Below, piece by piece: positions 57,054-64,000 of a DNA stretch of 64,000 nt. Source of the DNA: Marinibacterium sp. (GTDB taxonomy: Bacteria > Pseudomonadota > Alphaproteobacteria > Rhodobacterales > Rhodobacteraceae); contig JAEPNQ010000002.1 of the NCBI GenBank assembly GCA_017643305.1, forward strand, positions 62,001-126,000. Reading direction: 5' to 3'. The stretch's first letter is position 1; each line of letters begins with the position of its first letter. The position numbers and the translations under genes were made by a program. A model generated the notes under the pieces. That model made no database searches, was not told the origin of the DNA, and was given only the letters and a program-made list of their open reading frames with translations.

Positions 57054-57320
57054 TCACATGAAATTCATAACAAAAACCAGCACAGCGATCACCACCAGGG
57101 GCACGATATAGACCCCCAGCAACAACTTGCGCCGGATCGAGTTGTCGTATTGTTTCAGGCCACGCTTGACGAACGCCTCGCGATCCCCGGTCAGTCCCTT
57201 ACGGTCCCAGTAATCGTTCAACTTACGCCGACGCGTGCTGCGGGACCACAGGCTGAGCACGATGTAAATGACCGTCAGGACGATCAACAGCATGAAGATC
57301 AGGCGCAGCGGTGCAATCAT
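57054..57320 (-). CDS. Small two-span membrane protein, AAA+ cluster
   Basis: The 88-residue product has two hydrophobic segments (PLRLIFMLLIVLTVIYIVLSL, shown in part, and LLLGVYIVPLVVIAVLVFVM) separated by a basic cytoplasmic or periplasmic loop (STRRRKLNDYWDRKGLTGDR). No family is recognised. An upstream in-frame ATG exists at 57347, but it overlaps the DUF6638 gene. The start at 57320 lies two bases after the DUF6638 stop, consistent with coupling. Confidence 0.75.
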   Translation of the reverse strand: MIAPLRLIFMLLIVLTVIYIVLSLWSRSTRRRKLNDYWDRKGLTGDREAFVKRGLKQYDNSIRRKLLLGVYIVPLVVIAVLVFVMNFM

Positions 57321-57322
57321 GA

Positions 57323-58672
57323 TCAGCGTCTCCTGACGGCGCCCCAAGGGCCAACCCGTTCAATCAGGTCGGGCTGCCGTGGCGGCAGCACCTTGTTTTC
57401 CATATCCGGTTCATGCCCGAACAGCGCCTCGCGCGCTCCGGCCTTGTCCACCTGATACTCCCGTTCAAGAAAATCAGCCACGAAAGATTTCTTGGTTTCC
57501 GACCACGACATGTAGCGCCGATAGAACAACTCCTTGTGGCAAATGAAGGTCTGGCGGAAATCCAACGGGGTCAGTTCGGCCAGCAACATGTTGGTCAGCT
57601 CGGCATTCGGGGTGTTCGCCGCGCGCAGGGTATAGAAATAGGCTGGGTGCTCCGAACTGATGCGCGGCCAGGTCCCGCCACCCTCGGCCCAGCTCAGCAA
57701 GTCGTGCAGCCCGTGATATTCCGGCGGCAACCGGTCGGCATGAGCGCGGGCAAGGCGACGCATGTCGCTGCGGTTCAACCCGGTCAGGTCCAGTCCCGCA
57801 TCCGCCGCCGCGTCAATCACGATGAAATCCATTTTCTGGCGCAGGATCGCCGCGCTGTCGATGCCGCGCGCTTCGATGATGGTTTCAGTCAGACCGTTTA
57901 ATTCAAAGAACTTCGCAATTGGGTTCCGATCGTTCATACCAAACACATACTTTACCGGAAGAGGCCCCAAAGCGTCCTTGTCCCCCGCCGCAATCACAGC
58001 GGGGTACGCGGCCTGCGGAAACATGTAGATCCCACCGAAATGCGAGGTCCAGAAATTGTCCTGCTGAAACTCGGTTTCCTTCAACCGGATCGGGTTGCGA
58101 GTCAGGTCACCCGATTTCTTCGCCGTTTCGATCATCTGCGCGATCAGCACATCGTCAAACCACGCATCGTCTTCGGATTTGAACCGGTCCACCATCTGCG
58201 CCAGCTCATCCGCATATCGTAGCACGCCATCGGTCGTGTCACACTCCACCCTGATCTTTCGGATCTTGAACAGGTCCGCAGGGCTCGTCAGCACAAACAC
58301 GGAGTTTTCCAGCTCCCCCGCCACCGCATCCCGCGCGGTCAGGGCAAAGAGCTGGCTTTCATTGGCCGTGATGAACCTTTCCAGTATTTCGTGGTTGGTG
58401 GAGGATTTTGCATTCAACAGCGGGCTGCGCTTCTGCTCGGTCGTCAGCAAGATGAACTGCCGGTTCACCCCGTTGTGGTTAAGGTAGAGATGATCGTCCA
58501 GCTCATCTCCGATCTCAGGTGAGTAGCCCGCGATGTCGATATGAAAGTCGGAAAGCTGGGTCTGCTTGCCCGTCAGATGCTGCAGTGCGCGGTTATACCG
58601 GTCAACCAGCGTCGGAGAGGCGACATGAACAAGGTCGCCAAACATGAGACCGCGTTGGATGAGGCGTTTCAT
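57323..58672 (-). CDS. DUF6638 family protein, AAA+ cluster
   Basis: The 449-residue product has no signal peptide or membrane span and appears soluble. It begins MKRLIQRGLMFGDLVHVASP and ends in a Pro/Arg-rich tail. I assign DUF6638 from memory of Rhodobacteraceae annotation; no catalytic motif is evident. Acidic stretches (EIGDELDDHLYL) and a His/Trp-rich centre (WTSHFGGIYMFPQAAYP) stand out. Its ATG overlaps the stop of a 46-codon small gene (ATGA), and it is followed by the small membrane gene. Confidence 0.8.
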   Translation of the reverse strand: MKRLIQRGLMFGDLVHVASPTLVDRYNRALQHLTGKQTQLSDFHIDIAGYSPEIGDELDDHLYLNHNGVNRQFILLTTEQKRSPLLNAKSSTNHEILERFITANESQLFALTARDAVAGELENSVFVLTSPADLFKIRKIRVECDTTDGVLRYADELAQMVDRFKSEDDAWFDDVLIAQMIETAKKSGDLTRNPIRLKETEFQQDNFWTSHFGGIYMFPQAAYPAVIAAGDKDALGPLPVKYVFGMNDRNPIAKFFELNGLTETIIEARGIDSAAILRQKMDFIVIDAAADAGLDLTGLNRSDMRRLARAHADRLPPEYHGLHDLLSWAEGGGTWPRISSEHPAYFYTLRAANTPNAELTNMLLAELTPLDFRQTFICHKELFYRRYMSWSETKKSFVADFLEREYQVDKAGAREALFGHEPDMENKVLPPRQPDLIERVGPWGAVRRR

Positions 58673-58809
58673 TGGTCCACCTTTACTCTAAAATCCTCCA
58701 GCTTTTCTGGTCGGGCACGGCCCGGCAAGCCTCTGGTAGGAAAATCATCCTCATCAAAAAACCCTGCATTGTAACACACCTCATCCGGCGTCTTGCCCCA
58801 AGCGACCAT
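58669..58809 (-). CDS. Small 46-residue protein between the ATPase and DUF6638 genes
   Basis: A 46-codon frame runs from an ATG at 58809 (or a GTG three bases earlier) to a TGA that overlaps the next ATG by the ATGA pattern. The product reads MVAWGKTPDEVCYNAGFFDE, then DDFPTRGLPGRARPEKLEDF and RVKVDQ. It fills the whole 140-base space between the ATPase stop and the DUF6638 start. The coupling pattern, the lack of unused bases and the protein-like composition support a real gene. It is soluble and carries a single Cys; no family is known to me. Confidence 0.6.
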   Translation of the reverse strand: MVAWGKTPDEVCYNAGFFDEDDFPTRGLPGRARPEKLEDFRVKVDQ

Positions 58810-58812
58810 CAC

Positions 58813-60753
58813 TCATGCGCCCCCCTTCTCGGCCAGATACCGACGCTTGGCCTCCTCCGAGCGGCCGAAGTCCCGCACCATCGCCTCAATCGCCACCTCG
58901 TCAGACTTGTCGGCATAGCGGAATTCGCTGTCGGCGTAGCGGTTGATCTCCTGAAGCACCATTTCCGTCGTGATAGGCACGCGCAACTCTTCGATCATCG
59001 CCTTCTTCTCGTCGTAGGATTTGAACAGGAACAGCTCTGGCTGCTCCATCCATTCATCCGGCAACTCGAAATCCATCGCGCGGACCTTGACTGCGTCGGT
59101 TATGTTCTTGATCACCCGGCCGGTGAACCGGTCATCCGCCTCCTGAATGCCCTTCAGATAGGTGCCCATCTTGGCAATCGTATCCAACTTCCCAACCCGG
59201 TCTGAAACCTGATCAAACACGCGCGTCAGGCCATCCTCATGCGGGCGATTATGGCTCTCGAAACTGGCGGCCACAGCTTTCTTGATCTCCTGCGCGGCAT
59301 ACACCTCGTGTTCCCCCAGCGGGATGTCATGGTTCTTGCCCATCAGCAGATAGAGGATGTCGATGTAATCCTCCCGCGTTTGCGGCCCATCCACCAGAAA
59401 CCGGGCGCCTGCCCGCTGGCGCAGGGCGTCATCCACGTTCTCGGGGTAGTTCGAGAACATGCCAAAGGTGCAGTTGCCCCGCACCACCGTATTGGCGCCC
59501 GCAAAACTTTCCATCAGCACGGCAGTGATCTCCAGCTGCCCGGCGCTCGACTGCCGGTCACCGCGCTTGCCCGCCAACTGATCGATATCATCAATGGTGC
59601 CAAACCCGATCACGCCCGGGTCAATAACGTTGTTGATAAACGCCTTGGCATTCTGCGCGGACTTGCCCTGATAACTGTCGATGCTCTCCGTGCTCAAGTT
59701 CTGGTAACGGAACGGATAGCCCGCGTTCTGGCAGTATTCGTTAATCAGCCCCGCCATCATCTGGATCAGCGTGGTCTTGCCCGTTCCCGGCTTGCCATCG
59801 CCCATGAAGGTAAAGATGAACCCGCCCAGCTCCGCAAACGGGTTCAGCCGCCGGTCAAAGTCATAGGCCATCAGCATCTTGCTGAGCTTCAGCGCCTGGT
59901 ACTTTGCGATATGGTTGCCCACCACCTCATGCGGCTTCTTGAAGGTCATGGTCAGCTTGGTGGACTTCGCCTTGGACGCTGGCGTGAACCCGTTGATCGT
60001 CAGATCATCGGCCTCCACCCGCCAGCTGGCTGACTGGAACGGCGCCAAATGCGCGGCAGTCTGGGCACGCAATGCGACCTTTTCCATCAGCTGTTCTGCA
60101 TAGGCGCTGATCGTCGCGACCAGCCGCGCATCATCTCCGGCAAAGTCGGCAATGTCCTGATCCAGTTCCCACAATGCACCATGCAGGGCAAGCTGGCCGT
60201 TATCGGTCAGTACCTCTTCGACCTCACCTACCTCAACTGCGGTTTCCGTCGCTTGAGACGCCAGCAAATAAGCTATCGCATTGGCAAAAACATGCAGCCC
60301 TATCAGCGCCTCTGCTGTCAGCAGCGCAGCAAACTCGCCCTTGCGGTTCGCCGCCAGGCTGCCCTGCAGATTGTCCCGCTTCAGACCCGCCAAAGCGGTC
60401 TGTTCGCCATATATCTCCGTCACCGCCAGCGAGATTGCCAAGGCCCGCCGCAACGCATTCATCGCTACTGCCTGCGCGGGCGAGGTCAACGCATCGCCCT
60501 CATCCGACGCCTCGATGCGGTCCAGCAAATGCACCCCCTCGGGCCGCGCGGTCGACCGCGTCACCAACCCTGGCGTGGTCGACCGAAACCGCCGCCGCGT
60601 ACCAATCCCGGCAGAGCGTTCAGATTGCGCAGGCTCCTTGCCCTTGCCAATGCGCGGCGTGTGATCAAACCCCTCCAGCAGGGCCGTCGCGGCCGGGTAA
60701 TGCTTGCGAATATCTTCCTCGCGCAGCTCCATCTGGTCAGCGGTCAATGTCAT
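58813..60753 (-). CDS. AAA+ ATPase, central gene of an uncharacterised cluster
   Basis: The 646-residue product has an N-terminal region without a known domain (residues 1-250, with a basic Arg-rich patch near 52-70). An AAA+ core follows (about 300-520) with Walker A GKPGTGKTTL at 320-329, Walker B GFGTIDDID at 383-391, a sensor-1 Asn in GMFSNYPE (435) and arginines in DDALRQRAGARF suitable as finger residues. The C-terminal helical part ends EEAKRRYLAEKGGA. It lacks ClpB, MoxR or Lon hallmarks outside the core. It is cytoplasmic and presumably acts as an oligomeric remodelling motor with the flanking membrane and coiled-coil proteins. A 114-base gap with hairpins separates it from the next gene upstream. 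Confidence 0.85.
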   Translation of the reverse strand: MTLTADQMELREEDIRKHYPAATALLEGFDHTPRIGKGKEPAQSERSAGIGTRRRFRSTTPGLVTRSTARPEGVHLLDRIEASDEGDALTSPAQAVAMNALRRALAISLAVTEIYGEQTALAGLKRDNLQGSLAANRKGEFAALLTAEALIGLHVFANAIAYLLASQATETAVEVGEVEEVLTDNGQLALHGALWELDQDIADFAGDDARLVATISAYAEQLMEKVALRAQTAAHLAPFQSASWRVEADDLTINGFTPASKAKSTKLTMTFKKPHEVVGNHIAKYQALKLSKMLMAYDFDRRLNPFAELGGFIFTFMGDGKPGTGKTTLIQMMAGLINEYCQNAGYPFRYQNLSTESIDSYQGKSAQNAKAFINNVIDPGVIGFGTIDDIDQLAGKRGDRQSSAGQLEITAVLMESFAGANTVVRGNCTFGMFSNYPENVDDALRQRAGARFLVDGPQTREDYIDILYLLMGKNHDIPLGEHEVYAAQEIKKAVAASFESHNRPHEDGLTRVFDQVSDRVGKLDTIAKMGTYLKGIQEADDRFTGRVIKNITDAVKVRAMDFELPDEWMEQPELFLFKSYDEKKAMIEELRVPITTEMVLQEINRYADSEFRYADKSDEVAIEAMVRDFGRSEEAKRRYLAEKGGA

Positions 60754-60809
60754 CTCGAATCACTCCGCATCTTCATCTTTGGTAAAACACTTCCGTCCAA
60801 TGCCCGGCA

Positions 60810-60863
60810 GGCCTCATATGCGAGGCCAAGAGGGGAGACACAGATTTTTCCGAGAAAAATCTG
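60810..60863. repeat. Pair of inverted repeats inside the AAA+ cluster
   Basis: A 6-base stem (GGCCTC/GAGGCC, 60810-60827) is followed by a perfect 9-base stem CAGATTTTT/AAAAATCTG with a 5-base loop (60841-60863), immediately downstream of the 375-residue protein gene on the minus strand. The second could be a terminator or a processing/attenuation stem that sets different levels for the upstream and downstream halves of the cluster. From memory, the CAGATTTTT stem recurs in Rhodobacteraceae intergenic regions. Confidence 0.5.
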
Positions 60864-60867
60864 CACC

Positions 60868-61995
60868 CTAATATCGCAGCACCGATCCACTGTCGCTCAC
60901 CACAAACTTGCGCACATCTGCAAAACCCGGCGGGTTGCGTTCGGCCAGCACCTGGAACGGGCGTTGGGGCAGGATGATTGCCCGTTGCGTCATTGTCGCC
61001 CCGGTCTCTGCCCCACGGCCGGAAAACGGATCCAGTGCAAAAATCTGCCGCTCCACGGTCGAAAACCATCCCGCGCGCTCTTCCACCACACGTTCGCTTT
61101 CCAAGGTTTCCGTCGTCCAGGCCAACGCCCAATCCTGACCTTTGGGCGCCATTGCCTCCGCCAACACTTCGCGCAGCGGGCCGGTCTGTTCGGTGAACGC
61201 GCTGGAATACATCGGCCCAACGTGAATCCGACGCAGGCGCTTGGGGTGCAGATCATCAAAGTCCTGATCAAACCCTTTTGCGATTGTCAGCAGCTTCAAC
61301 GCGCCCAACGACTGCGCCATCAGATGCGCCTGCACCTCTGGCCAACGCCGCTGGTCCTTGGGCAAAGCGGTGCGGCCTGTATCCTCCACCTCCAGCAGGT
61401 AGATGACCGGCAAGTTGATTTGACTGTCATAGACAGCCCAATGCACCTGAAACAAACGCCGGTCTTCCGCAACCGTACCCAGCCACACACATTCGGGGTC
61501 GTTCTGCGCCCAGAACAGGTCCCCTTTCAAAATCTCTTCGTAGTACAGCCGTTGGGACAGCGCGAATTGCAGCTTGGTGGGTACCTTCTGGTCGCCAATA
61601 ATCGACCGCACCATTTCATTTTTCAGCTCTTCTTCCGATGGGATATTCGCCAGATGCGACCGCGCCTGCTGCGCGTCGTTGGCCATGGTCAGCAGTTCGG
61701 CCGCTACAGGAAAACCGCTGTCGCGTTTGTCCATCTGGAGAGATCCAAAAAACCGACCTGTATCGCGCCCCACCAGCAGGTACTTCATGCTCAGCGCCCT
61801 GAACGTGTAGGTCAGCGCCATCAGATACACCGACAGCGCCTTGACCTCGTGCTTGGCCACCTGTCCTTCGGCCTCCATCACTCCGGCGACGCGCAACAGG
61901 TGCTGGGTGATCGCCTCGAACTTGCCGAAATACCGGCGCGAGGCGAACATGTCGGTCAGGCCGACGTGGTCTTGGGAATGTGTCGTCTCGGTCAT
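60868..61995 (-). CDS. Hypothetical 375-residue soluble protein, AAA+ cluster
   Basis: The product starts MTETTHSQDHVGLTDMFASR and has no signal peptide or membrane span. The first half is predicted helical (YFGKFEAITQHLLRVAGVME, ARSHLANIPSEEELKNEMVR). The second half is richer in strands (LFQVHWAVYDSQINLPVIYLLEVED). I recognise no domain or catalytic motif. It overlaps the upstream small membrane gene by four bases, so its dosage is coupled to that gene and to the coiled-coil protein. Confidence 0.78.
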   Translation of the reverse strand: MTETTHSQDHVGLTDMFASRRYFGKFEAITQHLLRVAGVMEAEGQVAKHEVKALSVYLMALTYTFRALSMKYLLVGRDTGRFFGSLQMDKRDSGFPVAAELLTMANDAQQARSHLANIPSEEELKNEMVRSIIGDQKVPTKLQFALSQRLYYEEILKGDLFWAQNDPECVWLGTVAEDRRLFQVHWAVYDSQINLPVIYLLEVEDTGRTALPKDQRRWPEVQAHLMAQSLGALKLLTIAKGFDQDFDDLHPKRLRRIHVGPMYSSAFTEQTGPLREVLAEAMAPKGQDWALAWTTETLESERVVEERAGWFSTVERQIFALDPFSGRGAETGATMTQRAIILPQRPFQVLAERNPPGFADVRKFVVSDSGSVLRY

Positions 61996-62201
61996 CGCCG
62001 AGCACCTTTCTCCCGCAGCTCACGCTTCCGCTTATGTCGCAGGATAACCATCCGCGCGCCCAAAGGCAGCGACACAGCCACCAGCAGCCAGACCATCCAG
62101 TTCTTCACCAGCCCATCTTCGAACCCGAACAGAGGGGCCAGCCCATGCAGGCCAAAGAGTATGATCAACCCCAGGCCAAGGACACCAACAAAGAGCTTCA
62201 T
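61992..62201 (-). CDS. Small two-span membrane protein, AAA+ cluster
   Basis: The 69-residue product has two hydrophobic segments (MKLFVGVLGLGLIILFGLHG and WMVWLLVAVSLPLGARMVIL) and a strongly basic C-terminus (RHKRKRELREKGARR), which the positive-inside rule places in the cytoplasm. It overlaps the coiled-coil gene upstream and the 375-residue protein gene downstream, four bases each. No family is recognised. Confidence 0.75.
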   Translation of the reverse strand: MKLFVGVLGLGLIILFGLHGLAPLFGFEDGLVKNWMVWLLVAVSLPLGARMVILRHKRKRELREKGARR

Positions 62202-63274
62202 CCGCCGTAAAGGTTCTTGTCGTGCTTATCGACAATTGCTTGGAACCGGCGAGCAAAGCGTTCGTCCGCCTTGGCCTTGGCTTCCAGCACATCGCGGGCA
62301 AAGACCATATGGTCTTCATGCGCTTCCAGCATGTCGGCCATCTTCTGGTTCGTTGCGGTGCCGATTGCGGCCATGGCCGTCTGTGCCTCCTGGTCGGTTT
62401 TCACACCGATCTCGTTGATCCGGTGCGCAACATCCTGCTGCTGCGCCGTTTTCAGCGATTTGGACAATGCGTCATACAGCACGACCCGCTGTTTCGTATC
62501 CGTCTGCAGCTTGTTGATCAGAACCATCTGCGTCGCCGCCTGGTTCTGCAGGCTGTCGACCCAGGTTTTGCCCTTCTCGATGTACCGCTCCAGCGTCTGC
62601 GAACGGGCCAGTTTCACCTGCTCCTGCTGCACCATTTCGTTGTACTTCGAATTCAGCTCTGCCAGCTCGGTTTCCAGCTTGGTCCGCGCAGCGGCATCCT
62701 GTTCGACGCTGACCTTGTTCTCCAGCTCAACGATCTTGGGGTCCATTCCCAGAATATCGGTGCGGATCTGTTCCAGCTCACCCACCACCGCTTCGCGTTC
62801 GTCCAAGGTGCCGCTCAGGTTGGTTTCCACCTTGGTTTTCTGTTCCTCCAGCATGCTCAACTGGCCCTGCAACAATTGTACGATGATGTCGGACTTCGAA
62901 ATCAGGTCCTGCAGCTTGTCGTCGATATTGGCCGTGCGCATCCGTTCCTGGCGCATGGATTCCGACTTCCCCCGCGAAAAGACCCCTACGAAGCTTTCCC
63001 ACCCCGTCTTGTTGCGCATTTCGTCGAAATCCTTGGAAAAGGCGGCGGTGACATCGTCCAATCCCATGATCAACTCGGCGATGTTGGCATTCATCACATC
63101 GGTATGGGCATGCACGTCTTCCAACGTCGCATTTTCGATGTCGATATCGGCGCTTTCCCCGGCTTCGATCTTGGACCGGGCCGCCTCAATCCGGCTGGTG
63201 ACCGTTTCAATCTCGGACTGCGCCTTTGCCACCTGGGCCTGTGACTCGCGCACCAGCGCATCGAAATCCGCCAT
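62198..63274 (-). CDS. Coiled-coil protein, first gene of the AAA+ cluster
   Basis: The 358-residue product is almost entirely helical and rich in Glu, Gln, Lys and Ala with heptad character: residues about 8-40 (ESQAQVAKAQSEIETVTSRI), 125-245 (LQGQLSMLEEQKTKVETNLS through QDAAARTKLETELAELNSKY) and 255-330. It has no signal or membrane span. The layout, a short amphipathic lead followed by long helices, vaguely recalls TelA-like proteins of tellurite/stress loci, but I see no diagnostic motif. GAAGGGA precedes the ATG. As the first coupled gene it probably sets expression of the cluster. Confidence 0.8.
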   Translation of the reverse strand: MADFDALVRESQAQVAKAQSEIETVTSRIEAARSKIEAGESADIDIENATLEDVHAHTDVMNANIAELIMGLDDVTAAFSKDFDEMRNKTGWESFVGVFSRGKSESMRQERMRTANIDDKLQDLISKSDIIVQLLQGQLSMLEEQKTKVETNLSGTLDEREAVVGELEQIRTDILGMDPKIVELENKVSVEQDAAARTKLETELAELNSKYNEMVQQEQVKLARSQTLERYIEKGKTWVDSLQNQAATQMVLINKLQTDTKQRVVLYDALSKSLKTAQQQDVAHRINEIGVKTDQEAQTAMAAIGTATNQKMADMLEAHEDHMVFARDVLEAKAKADERFARRFQAIVDKHDKNLYGG

Positions 63275-63410
63275 ACTTGTTCCCTTCTTTTAAATGTTTG
63301 GCTTGTATATAGGTGATGTTAAGGGCGTTTACATCACCCATAATCCGGTTCCGCCCAAAGTCTTGCAAATGGGGCATGGAAAAGAAAGTCCGGAATAACG
63401 GGCGCGCAGC
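63275..63410. promoter_or_regulatory. Intergenic region upstream of the AAA+ cluster
   Basis: This 136-base gap between the end of the MetE-like gene and the coiled-coil gene is the likely promoter of the AAA+ cluster. It is AT-richer near 63290-63310 on the cluster side. No clear terminator for the MetE-like gene is seen. Confidence 0.4.
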
Positions 63411-64000
63411 TCACACAGATGCAGCCGCCTCGCAGAGGTTTTTCAGCTTCTTCATGGCCAGCTCGCGCCCGAGCATGGCCAGCCCGCAATCGGGTGCCGC
63501 AATCAGCCGGTCCCGATCAATATGGTGAAGGGCATTTGTCAGCCGCGCGGCAATCTCCTCCACCGATTCCAGCCGGCTTTGCGCTATGGCCACCGATCCG
63601 AAGATGACGGCGGAGTTCCGGAACTTTTCCAGCAGGGCCAGATCATTGTATCGGTGGGCATCCTCCAACGACACCTGATGCACTGACGACGAGTCCACCG
63701 CCTCGGCCAGCCGAAAATAGCAGCTGGGATCAGCCTTGTGATATTCTGCGTCGTCCAGATGGCCTGGATAGCCGCAGCACATGTGCATCACCCGCGTGAC
63801 CGTATCGGGCACCCCGTCGAAACAGATGTCCAGACACTCCACGCCATAGTCTAACGCCCGGTCGACATTGCGGGCAAACAGCGGCTCATCCACTTGGATG
63901 TAAGTGCATCCGGCTTCCGCCAACGCGCGGATTTCGAAGTTCAGCGCATAGGCCAGATCATGAGCCAGCTGCCTCGGATCGTCATAAAAAGCGTCCGCAC
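63411..64000 (-). CDS. MetE-like cobalamin-independent methionine synthase family protein, N-terminus outside window
   Basis: The frame is open from the right edge (first whole codon at 63998), so the N-terminal part is missing; about 195 residues are visible. ALAEAGCTYIQVDEPLF, HMCCGYPGH and LIAAPDCGLAML follow the C-terminal catalytic barrel of MetE, in which zinc is held by His, Cys, Glu and Cys. Relatives of this shorter type occur in many alphaproteobacteria and may transfer methyl groups to homocysteine from donors other than methyltetrahydrofolate. The full length and the substrate domain cannot be judged here. Confidence 0.85.
   Translation of the reverse strand, partial: ADAFYDDPRQLAHDLAYALNFEIRALAEAGCTYIQVDEPLFARNVDRALDYGVECLDICFDGVPDTVTRVMHMCCGYPGHLDDAEYHKADPSCYFRLAEAVDSSSVHQVSLEDAHRYNDLALLEKFRNSAVIFGSVAIAQSRLESVEEIAARLTNALHHIDRDRLIAAPDCGLAMLGRELAMKKLKNLCEAAASV

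Noticed and set aside
60049-62418. A 789-codon plus-strand open frame antisense to the AAA+ cluster
   Set aside because: It crosses three coupled minus-strand genes, is rich in Arg, His, Gln and Pro as expected for the complement of GC-rich coding sequence, and shows no domain.
56391-63274. Reading the AAA+ cluster as an anti-phage or tellurite-resistance system
   Set aside because: No nuclease, toxin, reverse transcriptase, TerC/TerD or MoxR-VWA partner is present, and the coiled-coil protein shows only a vague TelA-like layout, so no specific function was assigned.
62217-63293. Two long plus-strand frames (358 and 340 codons) opposite the coiled-coil gene
   Set aside because: The minus-strand frame has a ribosome site, heptad structure and coupling to the next gene, while the opposite frames are low-complexity mirror products rich in Ser/Cys or Leu/His.

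Overview
The window is a GC-rich chromosomal stretch of an alphaproteobacterium, most likely a Rhodobacteraceae (Roseobacter-group) member. The basis is protein resemblance recalled from that group and gene content (nth plus adenosine kinase, dapA next to a soluble lytic transglycosylase, a stand-alone MnmD, MlaA/MlaC without adjacent MlaFEDB, PrtDE-type secretion genes, DUF482, DUF1523 and DUF6638 proteins). No rRNA, tRNA, CRISPR, phage or insertion sequence was seen. Genes are dense and many neighbours overlap by the ATGA or TGATG pattern of translational coupling.

Layout. 0-15 kb: a partial GMC oxidoreductase, two glutathione-transferase-fold proteins, a GNAT protein/adenosine kinase/endonuclease III operon facing an AraC-methyltransferase repair protein, an OmpA-type lipoprotein, small redox and VOC proteins, a TPP-dependent enzyme, the tRNA wobble-modification gene mnmD facing an FAD oxidoreductase, a DMT transporter, a lytic transglycosylase and dapA. 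15-24 kb: a periplasmic cyclase, then a divergent sugar-uptake and catabolism locus (Tat-exported solute-binding protein; ABC ATPase, SGNH hydrolase, FucU/RbsD protein, ribokinase) with no permease genes, then an acyl-CoA synthetase and rppH. 24-39 kb: a FadH-type reductase, a decayed NIPSNAP gene, a LysR regulator, an OmpA-like protein, housekeeping genes (sfsA, map, rsmD), a ferredoxin reductase, a peroxiredoxin, and a coupled run ending in ridA. 39-55 kb: type I secretion adaptor with a broken ABC partner, mlaA-mlaC, a class A penicillin-binding protein with a late frameshift, the ammonium pair glnK-amtB, aromatic aminotransferase-sseA, smpB, a frameshifted BaiN-type flavoprotein, and a broken sulfotransferase facing a truncated glycosyltransferase. 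55-64 kb: an M20 hydrolase, then a tightly packed, all-minus-strand cluster of mostly unknown genes built around an AAA+ ATPase, and a partial MetE-like enzyme.

Two points stand out. First, the AAA+ cluster (56.4-63.3 kb) combines a coiled-coil protein, three predicted membrane proteins, two large soluble unknown proteins, a 46-codon small ORF and an AAA+ ATPase. It is the best candidate here for an undescribed multi-protein system. Second, between 41 and 55 kb five genes carry disruptions (single-base losses in short homopolymers, a 5-base tandem duplication, a 2-base loss, two nonsense codons). The nonsense codons and a degenerate ABC signature argue for genuine decay in some of them, while the homopolymer pattern means sequencing error must be ruled out for the rest.
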